NCBI GenBank assembly: GCA_946540735.1 | Contig: CAMNIN010000027.1 | Coordinates: 1-44,624, forward strand | DNA from: an uncultured Prevotellaceae bacterium | GTDB taxonomy: Bacteria; Bacteroidota; Bacteroidia; Bacteroidales; Bacteroidaceae | DNA length: 44,624 bases | Reading direction: 5' to 3' | In this document: piece after piece, positions 1-7,864 of the stretch | How the letters are laid out: each line of letters opens with the position of its first letter | How positions within the stretch are numbered: the first letter of the stretch is position 1 | Translations under genes and position numbers: made by a program | The notes under the pieces: model-generated | The model's database searches: none | What the model was told of the DNA's origin: nothing | What the model saw: only the letters and a program-made list of their open reading frames with translations

Positions 1-203
1 CAAATGAGCAGAGATAATAGATTAGATTCAATAAAAGGTGTTTTAATAATTTTTAGCAAAATGAACAAATCTGGCACAAGGCTTCGCCCAAACTGTCATT
101 TCCAGGGACTGTAAACGACATTTCGACTCAAAAAAACGACATGGGATTAAACATACCTCCTTGTTTCTCGTCTAAGCTTTAAACAATTCAAAAAAAGACA
201 AGA

Positions 204-3200
204 ATGGCCGGCCACCGACAAGCTCTACTGATTTTACTGCTTTTCTTCATCCTTCAAGCCAGTGCTCAAGACGTTTCTATCACCGGACGTATCATCGATA
301 AGGAAAGCAAAGAAGTGCTGGAGAAATCCACATTGCAACTCTACAAGATCAGTTCATCCAAGAACCAACGAAATGACACCACTTTCGTGGGAGGCGTTTT
401 CTCCGACGAAAAGGGGCATTTTGCATTCAGTGGCATCGGCAGAGGCAGCTATCTTCTGAAAATCACCAATTTAGGTTACAAATCACTGGAGCGAGACCTG
501 ACTCGATCCGGACGTGCCCCCATAGACCTCGGCGACATCGCCATGGAGCCTGACGCCATTCAACTCGAAGAGGCCACCGTGGTGGCCAATGTGCCCAAGA
601 TGGTGATCAAAGGCGACACCGTGGTTTACAATGCCGATGCTTTCAGGGTGCCTGAGGGATCGGTCATCGAAGCCCTGGTGGAGATGCTTCCCGGTGCTCA
701 GATTGATGACAACGGCAGCGTGACCATAAACGGCAAGAACGTAAGGAAATTCAAGATGGATGGTCGCGACTTCATGACGGGCAACAACAGTGCCGTGATG
801 AAGAACCTGCCCTCCTACGTCATCGACAAGGTGAAAGCCTATGATGAGAAAAGCGACCTCTCGAAACTCACAGGCCTCGACGACGGCAACGACGACTTCG
901 TGCTGGAGTTCGTGACCAAGAGGAGTGCCCGCAACGGACTACAGATGAACCCCGACATCGGACTCGGAACAGACCATCGTTATGGCCTGCGACTGACGGC
1001 CATGAAACCCTTCGGGGCGATACGCTACACCTTCATGGGCAATGCCAACAACGTCAACGACCGTGGTTTCTCGGGACGTGGCGGACGAGGACGTGGAAAC
1101 GGCAACGGTCAACGCCACTCCAAAACGGCCGCCCTGGACGCCAGTTATGAGAACGGCAAGAACCTGAAAATGAGCGGCAGAGTCACCTGGAGCCACAACA
1201 ACGCCGACAACTGGAGCAGGACAGGATCGGAGAGTTTTGTCAAAGGTCGCAGCGGTGCCTTCTCCAGCAGCATCAGCCAAGACTACTCCCGCGCCAACAC
1301 CTGGACAGGCAACATGAACCTGCAATGGAGCATCGACTCCGTGACGACACTCTCTTTCCGCCCCAACCTCAACTTCTCGACCAACGACGGGCGAGGATTC
1401 TCCAACTCAGCGTCTTTCAACGTCGATCCCTTCACGCACGTTGACGACCCCCTTGCAGAAGAAGGGCTCCGCCTCCTGAACGAGGAAGGGTATGTCGTCA
1501 ACAGCCGAGCCAACAAGTCGATGAGATACGGCACGAGCAAGGATGCCAGTTCACAACTTCAGCTTTACCGCCGTTTCGGCAACAAAGGACGCAACATGGC
1601 CATCAGCACCAACATCAGCTACCGCGACGGGAAGAACCGCAACACCAACCTCTCAGCCGTGCACCTCTATCAGGTGGCCGATATGACAGGCAACGACTCC
1701 ACCTACCAGACCAACCGCTATACCACGTCGCCCTCCCACAACTTCAGCTATTCACTCGGCGCCACCTATACCGAACCCCTCTTCACGTTCAAGCCCAAGC
1801 CCGCCAAGGAAGACAGCCTCGAAACAGGTCCACGAGGTCGCGGACCATGGGAGAACAGAAGGTCGTTCGGAGCGGAAGGCCTTTTCCTGCAGCTCAACTA
1901 CCGTTACAGTTACAATCATCAGAAAAGCGACCCCTCGACCTATGATTTCCCCGAATATTCCGACCAAGCTTTCCAAGAAGTGCTGCAGTCCTATCGTGAC
2001 TGGACCCGGCTGTTCGGCTTCCTTGACAACCCCTATGAGGATTACCTCTCCGACCGTCTCAGCCGTTATTCGGAACGTACCGAGTACAACCACAATGCCG
2101 ACGTGCAGTTGCGTTTTATCCGAGAAAAGCTCAACATGAACGTGGGTGTCAACATCATGCCACAGAAATCGCATTTCATCCAGCAATACCTGGGCTATCC
2201 CATCGACACCGTGCGTACCGTCACCAACATCTCGCCAACCCTCAACCTGCGCTACCGCTTCAATCAGCAGACCAACCTGCAGGTGACCTACCGTGGCTCA
2301 TCCTCACAACCCAGCATCACGCAACTCCTCGATATCTACGACGACACCAACCCACTATCGATCTCGATGGGTAATCCCAGCCTGAAACCGTCGTTCACCT
2401 CCAACCTTGGAGTCAATTACCAAATGCAACGGCGACCGACATACGTGGTGGACAGCCTGGGTTTCACCGTACCCAAGGCGCAGCGCCACTGGAGTTTCAG
2501 CACCAACGCCAACTTCTCGCGCACCAGTAACTCCATCGGCAATGTCGTCACTTACAACGAGGAGACCGGCGGGCGTATCTCACGGCCAGAAAACATCAAC
2601 GGCAACTGGAGCACCAACGGCGGCGTAACATTCAACATCGCACTCGACACCCTCAACCGATGGGATGTAAGCGGATCCTTACGGGGCAACTACAACCACC
2701 ACATCGGCTATGTCAACCTCAACCGCACCGCCATTCCCGACCGCAACGTCACCCACACCTTCAACGTGACACCTTCAGCCTCATTGAGCTACAGGAACAA
2801 ATGGCTCAACGTGTCGCTCAATGCCAATGCCACCTACGCCCATACGGAGAACCGCCTTCAGGCATCCAACAACCTGTCGACGTGGAACATGTCATACGGA
2901 GGCAACACCAGGATCACCTTCCCGTGGGGCAGTAATCTCTCCACCGACATCCACCTCTACAGCAAACGAGGTTATAGCGATAAGTCGTTGAACACCGACG
3001 AACTGATCTGGAACGCACAACTCGCACACAGTTTCCTCAAGGGCAAGAAACTTACCATCATGCTTCAGTGGTATGATATCCTCAACCAGCAGTCGAACTT
3101 CTCACACACAGTCAATGCCAATGGCTGGACCGACCGTGAGGTGAACGCCATCACATCCTATGCCATGATCCACGTCAGCTACCGGATCAATGCCTTCGGC

Positions 3201-3320
3201 CAAGGATCGAGAGGTGGCGGACAAGGCCGTGGCGAGGGATTCGGCGGCCGGCGTGGCGACCGTCCTGGCGGTCAAGGAGGTGGCTGGGGCGGTTTCGGCG
3301 GCGACAGAAGAAGATTTTAG
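204..3320 (+). CDS. Outer-membrane beta-barrel protein, TonB-receptor-like, with N-terminal carboxypeptidase-regulatory-like domain
   Basis: The 1038-residue product starts with a signal peptide ending near ASAQ (residues 19-22). A carboxypeptidase-regulatory-like beta domain follows (about 25-115, opening VSITGRIIDKES), then a plug-like region (about 120-240, with GSVIEALVEMLPGAQ and INGKNV), then a long barrel rich in aromatic and Asn/Thr strands. This is the layout of SusC-like or 'outer membrane beta-barrel family' proteins. No SusD partner lies next to it, so a polysaccharide utilisation locus is not supported and the substrate is unknown. The last 40 or so residues are almost all Gly and Arg (GQGSRGGGQGRGEG and similar) and end in RRF; a shorter Gly/Arg loop occurs near residue 295. 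Bases 1-203 upstream show no clear promoter box or other gene. ATG at 204 is chosen because the signal peptide begins there. Confidence 0.85.
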   Translation: MAGHRQALLILLLFFILQASAQDVSITGRIIDKESKEVLEKSTLQLYKISSSKNQRNDTTFVGGVFSDEKGHFAFSGIGRGSYLLKITNLGYKSLERDLTRSGRAPIDLGDIAMEPDAIQLEEATVVANVPKMVIKGDTVVYNADAFRVPEGSVIEALVEMLPGAQIDDNGSVTINGKNVRKFKMDGRDFMTGNNSAVMKNLPSYVIDKVKAYDEKSDLSKLTGLDDGNDDFVLEFVTKRSARNGLQMNPDIGLGTDHRYGLRLTAMKPFGAIRYTFMGNANNVNDRGFSGRGGRGRGNGNGQRHSKTAALDASYENGKNLKMSGRVTWSHNNADNWSRTGSESFVKGRSGAFSSSISQDYSRANTWTGNMNLQWSIDSVTTLSFRPNLNFSTNDGRGFSNSASFNVDPFTHVDDPLAEEGLRLLNEEGYVVNSRANKSMRYGTSKDASSQLQLYRRFGNKGRNMAISTNISYRDGKNRNTNLSAVHLYQVADMTGNDSTYQTNRYTTSPSHNFSYSLGATYTEPLFTFKPKPAKEDSLETGPRGRGPWENRRSFGAEGLFLQLNYRYSYNHQKSDPSTYDFPEYSDQAFQEVLQSYRDWTRLFGFLDNPYEDYLSDRLSRYSERTEYNHNADVQLRFIREKLNMNVGVNIMPQKSHFIQQYLGYPIDTVRTVTNISPTLNLRYRFNQQTNLQVTYRGSSSQPSITQLLDIYDDTNPLSISMGNPSLKPSFTSNLGVNYQMQRRPTYVVDSLGFTVPKAQRHWSFSTNANFSRTSNSIGNVVTYNEETGGRISRPENINGNWSTNGGVTFNIALDTLNRWDVSGSLRGNYNHHIGYVNLNRTAIPDRNVTHTFNVTPSASLSYRNKWLNVSLNANATYAHTENRLQASNNLSTWNMSYGGNTRITFPWGSNLSTDIHLYSKRGYSDKSLNTDELIWNAQLAHSFLKGKKLTIMLQWYDILNQQSNFSHTVNANGWTDREVNAITSYAMIHVSYRINAFGQGSRGGGQGRGEGFGGRRGDRPGGQGGGWGGFGGDRRRF

Positions 3321-3359
3321 CCGAAATACGAAACATATCTCAAAAATTGCGACAAAACC

Positions 3360-3390
3360 TTTGCCGATTGGCAAAAATCAAGTAATTTTG
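3360..3390 (+). promoter_or_regulatory. Bacteroidota-type promoter for the VanZ-like/AAA pair
   Basis: A TTTG box at 3360-3363 is followed after 19 bp by TAATTTTG at 3383-3390, matching the TTTG...TAnnTTTG pattern. Transcription would begin near 3396, so the downstream start at 3418 is favoured over ATG 3397 or 3403. Confidence 0.6.
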
Positions 3391-3417
3391 TCGTCAATGA
3401 GCATGCAAGCACATCCC

Positions 3418-3870
3418 ATGAGAATCATCGGCCGGAGTGTGACCTATTTCTCCAGTCTATTGCTCTTGGCACTGGGCGGTTTGACGTATGTCTTTTTCCG
3501 GCCCAGGACCATCTTGATGTTTCAGGTCATCGACAAAATGGGGCTGGGCGAATGGGTGGACAACTTGCGAGACGGTGCAGCATACCATACCCTGCCCGTC
3601 TGGATGGTCTATTGCTTACCCAACGGACTGTGGTCGGCATCCTACATCCTATTGATGGGCACACTCATGAACGGCCGTAACCTCAATGAGCGTTTGGCAT
3701 GGACCTGCATTATACCAGCTCTTGGGGTCCTCTCCGAACTGATGCAGGGCATGGGTATACTCAACGGCACATACGACCCGGTCGACCTGGCCTGCTACGC
3801 CCTGCCCTATCTCATCTACCTGACTACACTCTTTTTCCCAGACTTAAAACCCAAATACCCCCCTATCTGA
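3418..3870 (+). CDS. Small VanZ-like integral membrane protein
   Basis: The 150-residue protein has about four hydrophobic segments: FSSLLLLALGGLTYVFF, VWMVYCLPNGLWSASYILL, WTCIIPALGVLSELMQ and DLACYALPYLIYLTTLFF. The spacing and the acidic motifs near the end (SELMQ, then DPVDLACY) resemble the VanZ-like fold, in which short polytopic proteins carry a conserved Glu and Asp-x-x-Asp pattern; the assignment is by pattern only. ATG 3418 is preferred because the promoter places the transcript start near 3396; in-frame ATGs at 3397 and 3403 are alternatives. Its stop overlaps the next start as ATGA at 3867-3870, which indicates translational coupling to the AAA+ ATPase. Function unknown. Confidence 0.65.
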   Translation: MRIIGRSVTYFSSLLLLALGGLTYVFFRPRTILMFQVIDKMGLGEWVDNLRDGAAYHTLPVWMVYCLPNGLWSASYILLMGTLMNGRNLNERLAWTCIIPALGVLSELMQGMGILNGTYDPVDLACYALPYLIYLTTLFFPDLKPKYPPI

Positions 3871-4892
3871 TGGAACCCAAAACGCAAAAAATAATAAACA
3901 TCTTCGCCGTTATCGTCGTTGCCATGTTCATCTTGTCTGCCATGCTGACCATTGTGGCAGAATGCAGTTACGATGGAGCGAAAGAGAATGATGACGAAGA
4001 AAAGAAAGAAGTGAAAAGCTCCAAAGTGGATCCCAATGAGGCCAAAGCCGAGAAAGACAGTGTCATCATCACTGAGCCGCTCGAAGGAGATCCCTATGAG
4101 GAACTGGACGAGCTGATCGGTCTGGAATCCGTGAAGAATGAGGTAAAATCCCTTGCCAACTTCGTCAAAGTGCAGAAGATGCGACAGCAAAAGGGGCTGA
4201 AGACCCCCAAGATGTCGTACCATCTCGTGTTCACGGGCAGTCCGGGAACCGGCAAGACCACGGTGGCCCGCATTGTGGCCCGCATTTACAAAGACCTCGG
4301 AATCCTGAAGAAAGGACATACCGTGGAAACCGACCGTTCGGGACTGGTGGCCGAATATGTAGGACAGACCGCCATGAAGACCAATCACATCGTCGACTCA
4401 GCCCTCAATGGTGTCTTGTTCATCGACGAGGCCTACTCCCTCGTTCCTGAAGATACAAGAAGTGACTACGGCGCAGAAGCCATCGCCACACTGCTCAAGA
4501 GAATGGAGGACGATCGTGACAAACTGGTAGTCATCATCGCAGGCTACCCCAACGAGATGAGACGGTTCATCGAGTCCAACCCAGGCCTGAAGTCGCGCTT
4601 CAACCGCTATATCAATTTCCCCGATTACACCCCCGATGAGCTATACAGGATTTTCTGTCTCTACTTGAAGAAAAATCAATACACGATCACCGAAGAAGCG
4701 GGTGCTTACCTCAGGGGACGCCTGGAAGAAGTCGTGGAAAAGAAAGAGCGGAACTTCGGCAACGCCCGCTACGTGAGAAACGTATTCGAGAAAGTGATCC
4801 AAGACCAAGCCAACCGATTGGCCGGAATGCGCAATTTGACAGAGAAAGAGCTTTCGGAGATCACGTTGAAGGACATTCAGAAAGAAATATGA
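3870..4892 (+). CDS. Membrane-anchored AAA+ ATPase of the CbxX/CfxQ (SpoVK-like) type
   Basis: The 340-residue protein has one N-terminal hydrophobic segment (about 9-30), then a strongly charged linker (about 37-65), then a complete AAA+ domain. Walker A is GSPGTGKTT (123-131), Walker B is VLFIDEAY (182-189), and KSRFNR (241-246) carries the likely arginine finger. The YEELDELIGLESVKNEV lead-in is typical of the CbxX/CfxQ/SpoVK family. Family members act as chaperone-like remodelling ATPases; here the target is unknown. The start at 3870 overlaps the stop of the VanZ-like gene; a longer frame opening at 3699 would run inside that gene and lose the membrane segment as N-terminus. Basic residues lie before the membrane segment and acidic ones after it, so the simple positive-inside rule does not easily place the ATPase in the cytoplasm. 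Confidence 0.82.
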   Translation: MEPKTQKIINIFAVIVVAMFILSAMLTIVAECSYDGAKENDDEEKKEVKSSKVDPNEAKAEKDSVIITEPLEGDPYEELDELIGLESVKNEVKSLANFVKVQKMRQQKGLKTPKMSYHLVFTGSPGTGKTTVARIVARIYKDLGILKKGHTVETDRSGLVAEYVGQTAMKTNHIVDSALNGVLFIDEAYSLVPEDTRSDYGAEAIATLLKRMEDDRDKLVVIIAGYPNEMRRFIESNPGLKSRFNRYINFPDYTPDELYRIFCLYLKKNQYTITEEAGAYLRGRLEEVVEKKERNFGNARYVRNVFEKVIQDQANRLAGMRNLTEKELSEITLKDIQKEI

Positions 4893-4924
4893 CTCATCGG
4901 GATGTTCGGAGTGGCCGGGATGTT

Positions 4925-5390
4925 CGGGCGGATTTCAATCCGCCCGTATAGAGTATTAGCATTTGCAATGCGCTTTTAGCGGATTATAAATCCTGATAAT
5001 CAGAGCATCGGGATTACAAATCCCTATGAACGACGAACGACGCTTTTAGCGGATTATAAATCCTGATAATCAGAACATCGAGATTGCAAATCCAGATGAA
5101 CGACGAACGACGCGTTTAGCGGATTATAAATCCTGATAATCAGAGCATCGGGATTACAAATCCCTATGAACGACGAACGACGCTTTTAGCGGATTAAAAA
5201 TCCTGATAATCAGAGCATCGGGATTGCAAATCCCTATGAACGACGAACGACGCGTTTAGCGAATTATAAATCCTGATAATCAGAGCATCGGGATTGCAAA
5301 TCCCTATGAACGACGAACGACGCTTTTAGCGGATTATAAATCCTGATAATCAGAGCATCGGGATTGCAAATCCCTATGAACGACGTGAAC
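4925..5390 (+). repeat. Hairpin repeat locus 1: header palindrome plus six 70-bp tandem units
   Basis: A palindrome at 4925-4946 (CGGGCGGATT, 2-nt loop, AATCCGCCCG) is followed by a GCATTtgcAATGC hairpin and then by six direct repeats of exactly 70 bp starting at 4971, 5041, 5111, 5181, 5251 and 5321. Each unit begins CGCTTTTAGC or CGCGTTTAGC and carries GGATTataAATCC and GGGATTrcaAATCC-type stem-loops, then a GAACGACGAACGA tail. Units differ at only a few bases. No coding sequence of its own is credible here. The same family occurs at 17892-18180. Confidence 0.9.
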
Positions 5391-5393
5391 GAC

Positions 5394-5479
5394 GTAACTT
5401 TGGCGCTATGCGCCGAAGTTACTTCCGCTCGGAATTGCTCAAATAAATTTGGCACTTCGCTCGCTTATTCGTAACTTTG
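5394..5479 (+). promoter_or_regulatory. Hairpin-promoter module upstream of capEFG
   Basis: A long stem-loop at 5394-5422 (GTAACTTTGGCGC, TAT, GCGCCGAAGTTAC, with one G-T pair) contains a TAACTTTG -7-like box in its left arm. After CCGCTCGG and an AT-rich stretch comes a full promoter: TTTG at 5448-5451, 20 bp, TAACTTTG at 5472-5479. Transcription would start near 5485. Related modules occur at 16833-16916 (minus) and 31734-31907. Confidence 0.65.
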
Positions 5480-5532
5480 CAGTTCGATAACCAAACCACG
5501 GAATGGGAATACAAAACATAACAAAATACGAC

Positions 5533-6627
5533 ATGAGTGTTTTTAAAGACAAAACTTTACTGATCACAGGCGGCACAGGATCCTTCGGCAATGCTGTGCT
5601 CCGCCGTTTCCTCAACTCCGACATCAAAGAGATCCGTATCTTCTCACGTGATGAGAAGAAACAAGATGACATGCGTCATGCACTCCAAAACCCAAAGGTG
5701 AAATTCTATATCGGCAATGTCAGGCAGAAGAGTTCGGTCGACGTAGCCATGAAAGGCGTTGACTATGTGTTTGCAGCCGCAGCCCTGAAACAAGTGCCCA
5801 GCTGTGAGTTTTTCCCCGCGGAAGCTGTACGCACCAATATCCTCGGCACGGAGAATGTGCTCAACTCTGCCATCGAGCATGGCGTGAAGAACGTCGTGGT
5901 ACTCTCCACCGACAAAGCCGCCTATCCCATCAATGCCATGGGCATGAGCAAGGCCCTGATGGAGAAAGTGGCCGTGGCCAAAGGCCGCGAACTGGGTGAG
6001 GACGGTGCGACGACCATCTGCTGCACCCGTTATGGCAATGTGATGGCCAGCCGCGGCAGCGTGATTCCGCTCTGGGTGGAGCAGATGATTGAGGGAAAGC
6101 CCATCACCATCACTGACCCCAACATGACCCGTTTCATGATGACCCTCGACGATGCTGTCGACCTGGTGGTCTACGCCTTCACCCATGGACATAACGGCGA
6201 CCTGTTCGTGCAGAAAGCACCAGCCGCCACACTCGACGTGCTGGCAGAGGCACTGATCGACATCTATTGTCACCGTCCCGTGGAGGGTACGGGCAAACCT
6301 TTCATAGAGAAGGAACCTGAGGTAAAGATCATCGGCACACGCCATGGTGAGAAGCTCTATGAGACCCTGGTGACCCGTGAGGAGATGGTGCGCGCCATCG
6401 ACATGGGTGATTACTACCGCATCCCCTGCGACACCCGTGGTCTGAATTATGACAAATTCTTTACCGAGGGCAACGAGGACGTCTCGAAAATCGAAGACTA
6501 TCACAGCCACAATACCCGCCGGCTCGATGTGGAAGGCATGAAAGAACTTTTGATGAAACTGCGCTTCATCCGTGAGGACATGGGTCTCCAGCCCAAAGCC
6601 CACGCCAAGGAAATCCGATCAGAATAA
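5533..6627 (+). CDS. capE: UDP-N-acetylglucosamine 4,6-dehydratase/5-epimerase (CapE-type)
   Basis: The 364-residue protein is an extended short-chain dehydrogenase with the nucleotide-binding motif GGTGSFG at 13-19 and a close match in wording to Staphylococcus CapE and Pseudomonas WbjB (IFSRDEKKQDDMRH, LSTDKAAYPINAMGMSKALMEK). In this subfamily the usual active-site Tyr is Met (MGMSK), as seen here. It converts UDP-GlcNAc to a UDP-2-acetamido-2,6-dideoxy-L-arabino-4-hexulose, the first step toward UDP-N-acetyl-L-fucosamine in the cytoplasm. ATG 5533 gives the N-terminus usual for the family (MSVFKDKTLLITGG); an in-frame ATG at 5503 would add ten residues. capF follows after 11 bp. Confidence 0.9.
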   Translation: MSVFKDKTLLITGGTGSFGNAVLRRFLNSDIKEIRIFSRDEKKQDDMRHALQNPKVKFYIGNVRQKSSVDVAMKGVDYVFAAAALKQVPSCEFFPAEAVRTNILGTENVLNSAIEHGVKNVVVLSTDKAAYPINAMGMSKALMEKVAVAKGRELGEDGATTICCTRYGNVMASRGSVIPLWVEQMIEGKPITITDPNMTRFMMTLDDAVDLVVYAFTHGHNGDLFVQKAPAATLDVLAEALIDIYCHRPVEGTGKPFIEKEPEVKIIGTRHGEKLYETLVTREEMVRAIDMGDYYRIPCDTRGLNYDKFFTEGNEDVSKIEDYHSHNTRRLDVEGMKELLMKLRFIREDMGLQPKAHAKEIRSE

Positions 6628-6638
6628 CCGTTGACATC

Positions 6639-7847
6639 ATGAAGATACTCATCACCGGCGCAAAAGGATTCGCAGGCAAAAACCTTTGCGCCACGCTTAG
6701 GAATATCAAGGAAGGGAAAGACCGCACACGTCAGGCCATAGATGCCCAGACGTTGGAGATCATGGAATATGACCTCGACACCGATCCATCGATGCTCGAC
6801 ACCTTCTGCCAAAAGGCAGATTTCGTGTTCAACCTGGCTGGAGTCAACCGTCCCAAGGACCCTGAAGAGTTCATGAACGGCAACTTCGGCTTCGCTTCTA
6901 CCCTGCTCGACACGCTGAAACGGCACGGCAACACCTGTCCGGTGATGCTTTCTTCGTCACAGCAAGCTTCGCTCACGGGGCGCTTTGGCAACTCAGCGTA
7001 TGGCAGGAGCAAGAAAGCCGGCGAAGACCTATTCCTCAACTATGCTGAAGAGACAGGAGCCCGTGTGCTGATTTACCGTTTTCCCAACCTTTTCGGCAAG
7101 TGGTGCCGCCCCAACTACAACAGTGCCGTGGCGACTTTCTGCAACAACATCGCCACCGAGCAACCCATCACGGTCAATGACCCCAAGGTGGAACTCGAAC
7201 TGCTCTATATCGACGACCTGGTAACTGAAATGCTCGACGCACTCGAAGGCAAGGAGCACCGCTGCGAGTTTGACGGACTGCTTGTGAAACCAGCCAGCGA
7301 CGGCAAATACTGCTATTGCCCTACCACACACCACATCACGCTTGGCGAGATTGTCGACCTGCTCCACACCTTCCACGATCAGCCTCAAACACTGGTCATG
7401 CCAGAAATTCCCGCTGGCAGCTTCGCCAAAAAGCTTTATTCCACCTATCTAAGCTATCTGCCCAAAGAAAAAGTTGCTTTCCCTCTGAAGATGAACGTTG
7501 ATGACCGTGGCTCCTTCACCGAACTACTCAAGACGGCCAGTTGCGGACAATTCAGCGTCAACATCTCCAAACCCGGCATCACCAAAGGGCAACACTGGCA
7601 CCACACGAAATGGGAATTCTTCATCGTGGTGAGCGGCCATGGCTTGATCCAGGAGCGACGCATCGGCAGCGACGAGGTGATGGAGTTTGAGGTGAGCGGC
7701 GACCGCATCGAAGCCGTCCACATGCTTCCGGGCTATACCCACAACATCATCAACCTAAGCGACACCGAGAACCTGGTGACCGTGATGTGGGCCAACGAGT
7801 CGTTCGACCCCAACCATCCCGACACCTTCTTTGAAATCGTAAAATAG
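6639..7847 (+). CDS. capF: UDP-2-acetamido-2,6-dideoxy-hexulose reductase (CapF-type) with C-terminal cupin
   Basis: The 402-residue protein has an N-terminal NAD(P)-binding SDR domain (ILITGAKGFAGKNL at 3-16) and a C-terminal cupin of about 120 residues with metal-ligand histidines in KGQHWHHTKWEFF and HMLPGYTHNI. This bipartite layout is diagnostic of CapF/WbjC, which processes the CapE product to UDP-6-deoxy-L-talNAc. It sits between capE (11 bp upstream) and capG (17 bp downstream), the same order as in the staphylococcal capsule cluster. Confidence 0.9.
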   Translation: MKILITGAKGFAGKNLCATLRNIKEGKDRTRQAIDAQTLEIMEYDLDTDPSMLDTFCQKADFVFNLAGVNRPKDPEEFMNGNFGFASTLLDTLKRHGNTCPVMLSSSQQASLTGRFGNSAYGRSKKAGEDLFLNYAEETGARVLIYRFPNLFGKWCRPNYNSAVATFCNNIATEQPITVNDPKVELELLYIDDLVTEMLDALEGKEHRCEFDGLLVKPASDGKYCYCPTTHHITLGEIVDLLHTFHDQPQTLVMPEIPAGSFAKKLYSTYLSYLPKEKVAFPLKMNVDDRGSFTELLKTASCGQFSVNISKPGITKGQHWHHTKWEFFIVVSGHGLIQERRIGSDEVMEFEVSGDRIEAVHMLPGYTHNIINLSDTENLVTVMWANESFDPNHPDTFFEIVK

Positions 7848-7864
7848 CTATTACCCAACACACC

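Noticed and set aside
204..3320. SusC of a polysaccharide utilisation locus
   Set aside because: No SusD-like gene, glycan sensor or linked hydrolase follows; the next genes are VanZ-like and AAA+.
3397..3417. ATG 3397 or 3403 as start of the VanZ-like protein
   Set aside because: They lie at or within a few bases of the predicted transcription start; ATG 3418 gives a normal basic N-terminus (MRIIGRS). Not excluded.
4971..5390. 70-bp tandem repeats considered as a CRISPR array or a coding repeat protein
   Set aside because: There are no unique spacers between units, unit length is exactly 70 bp including the spacer-like part, and no cas genes occur. A minus-strand frame through the last units (5264-5455) encodes only repeat-derived sequence.
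5644..6603. Open frame opposite capE
   Set aside because: His-rich antisense shadow of a well-supported gene.
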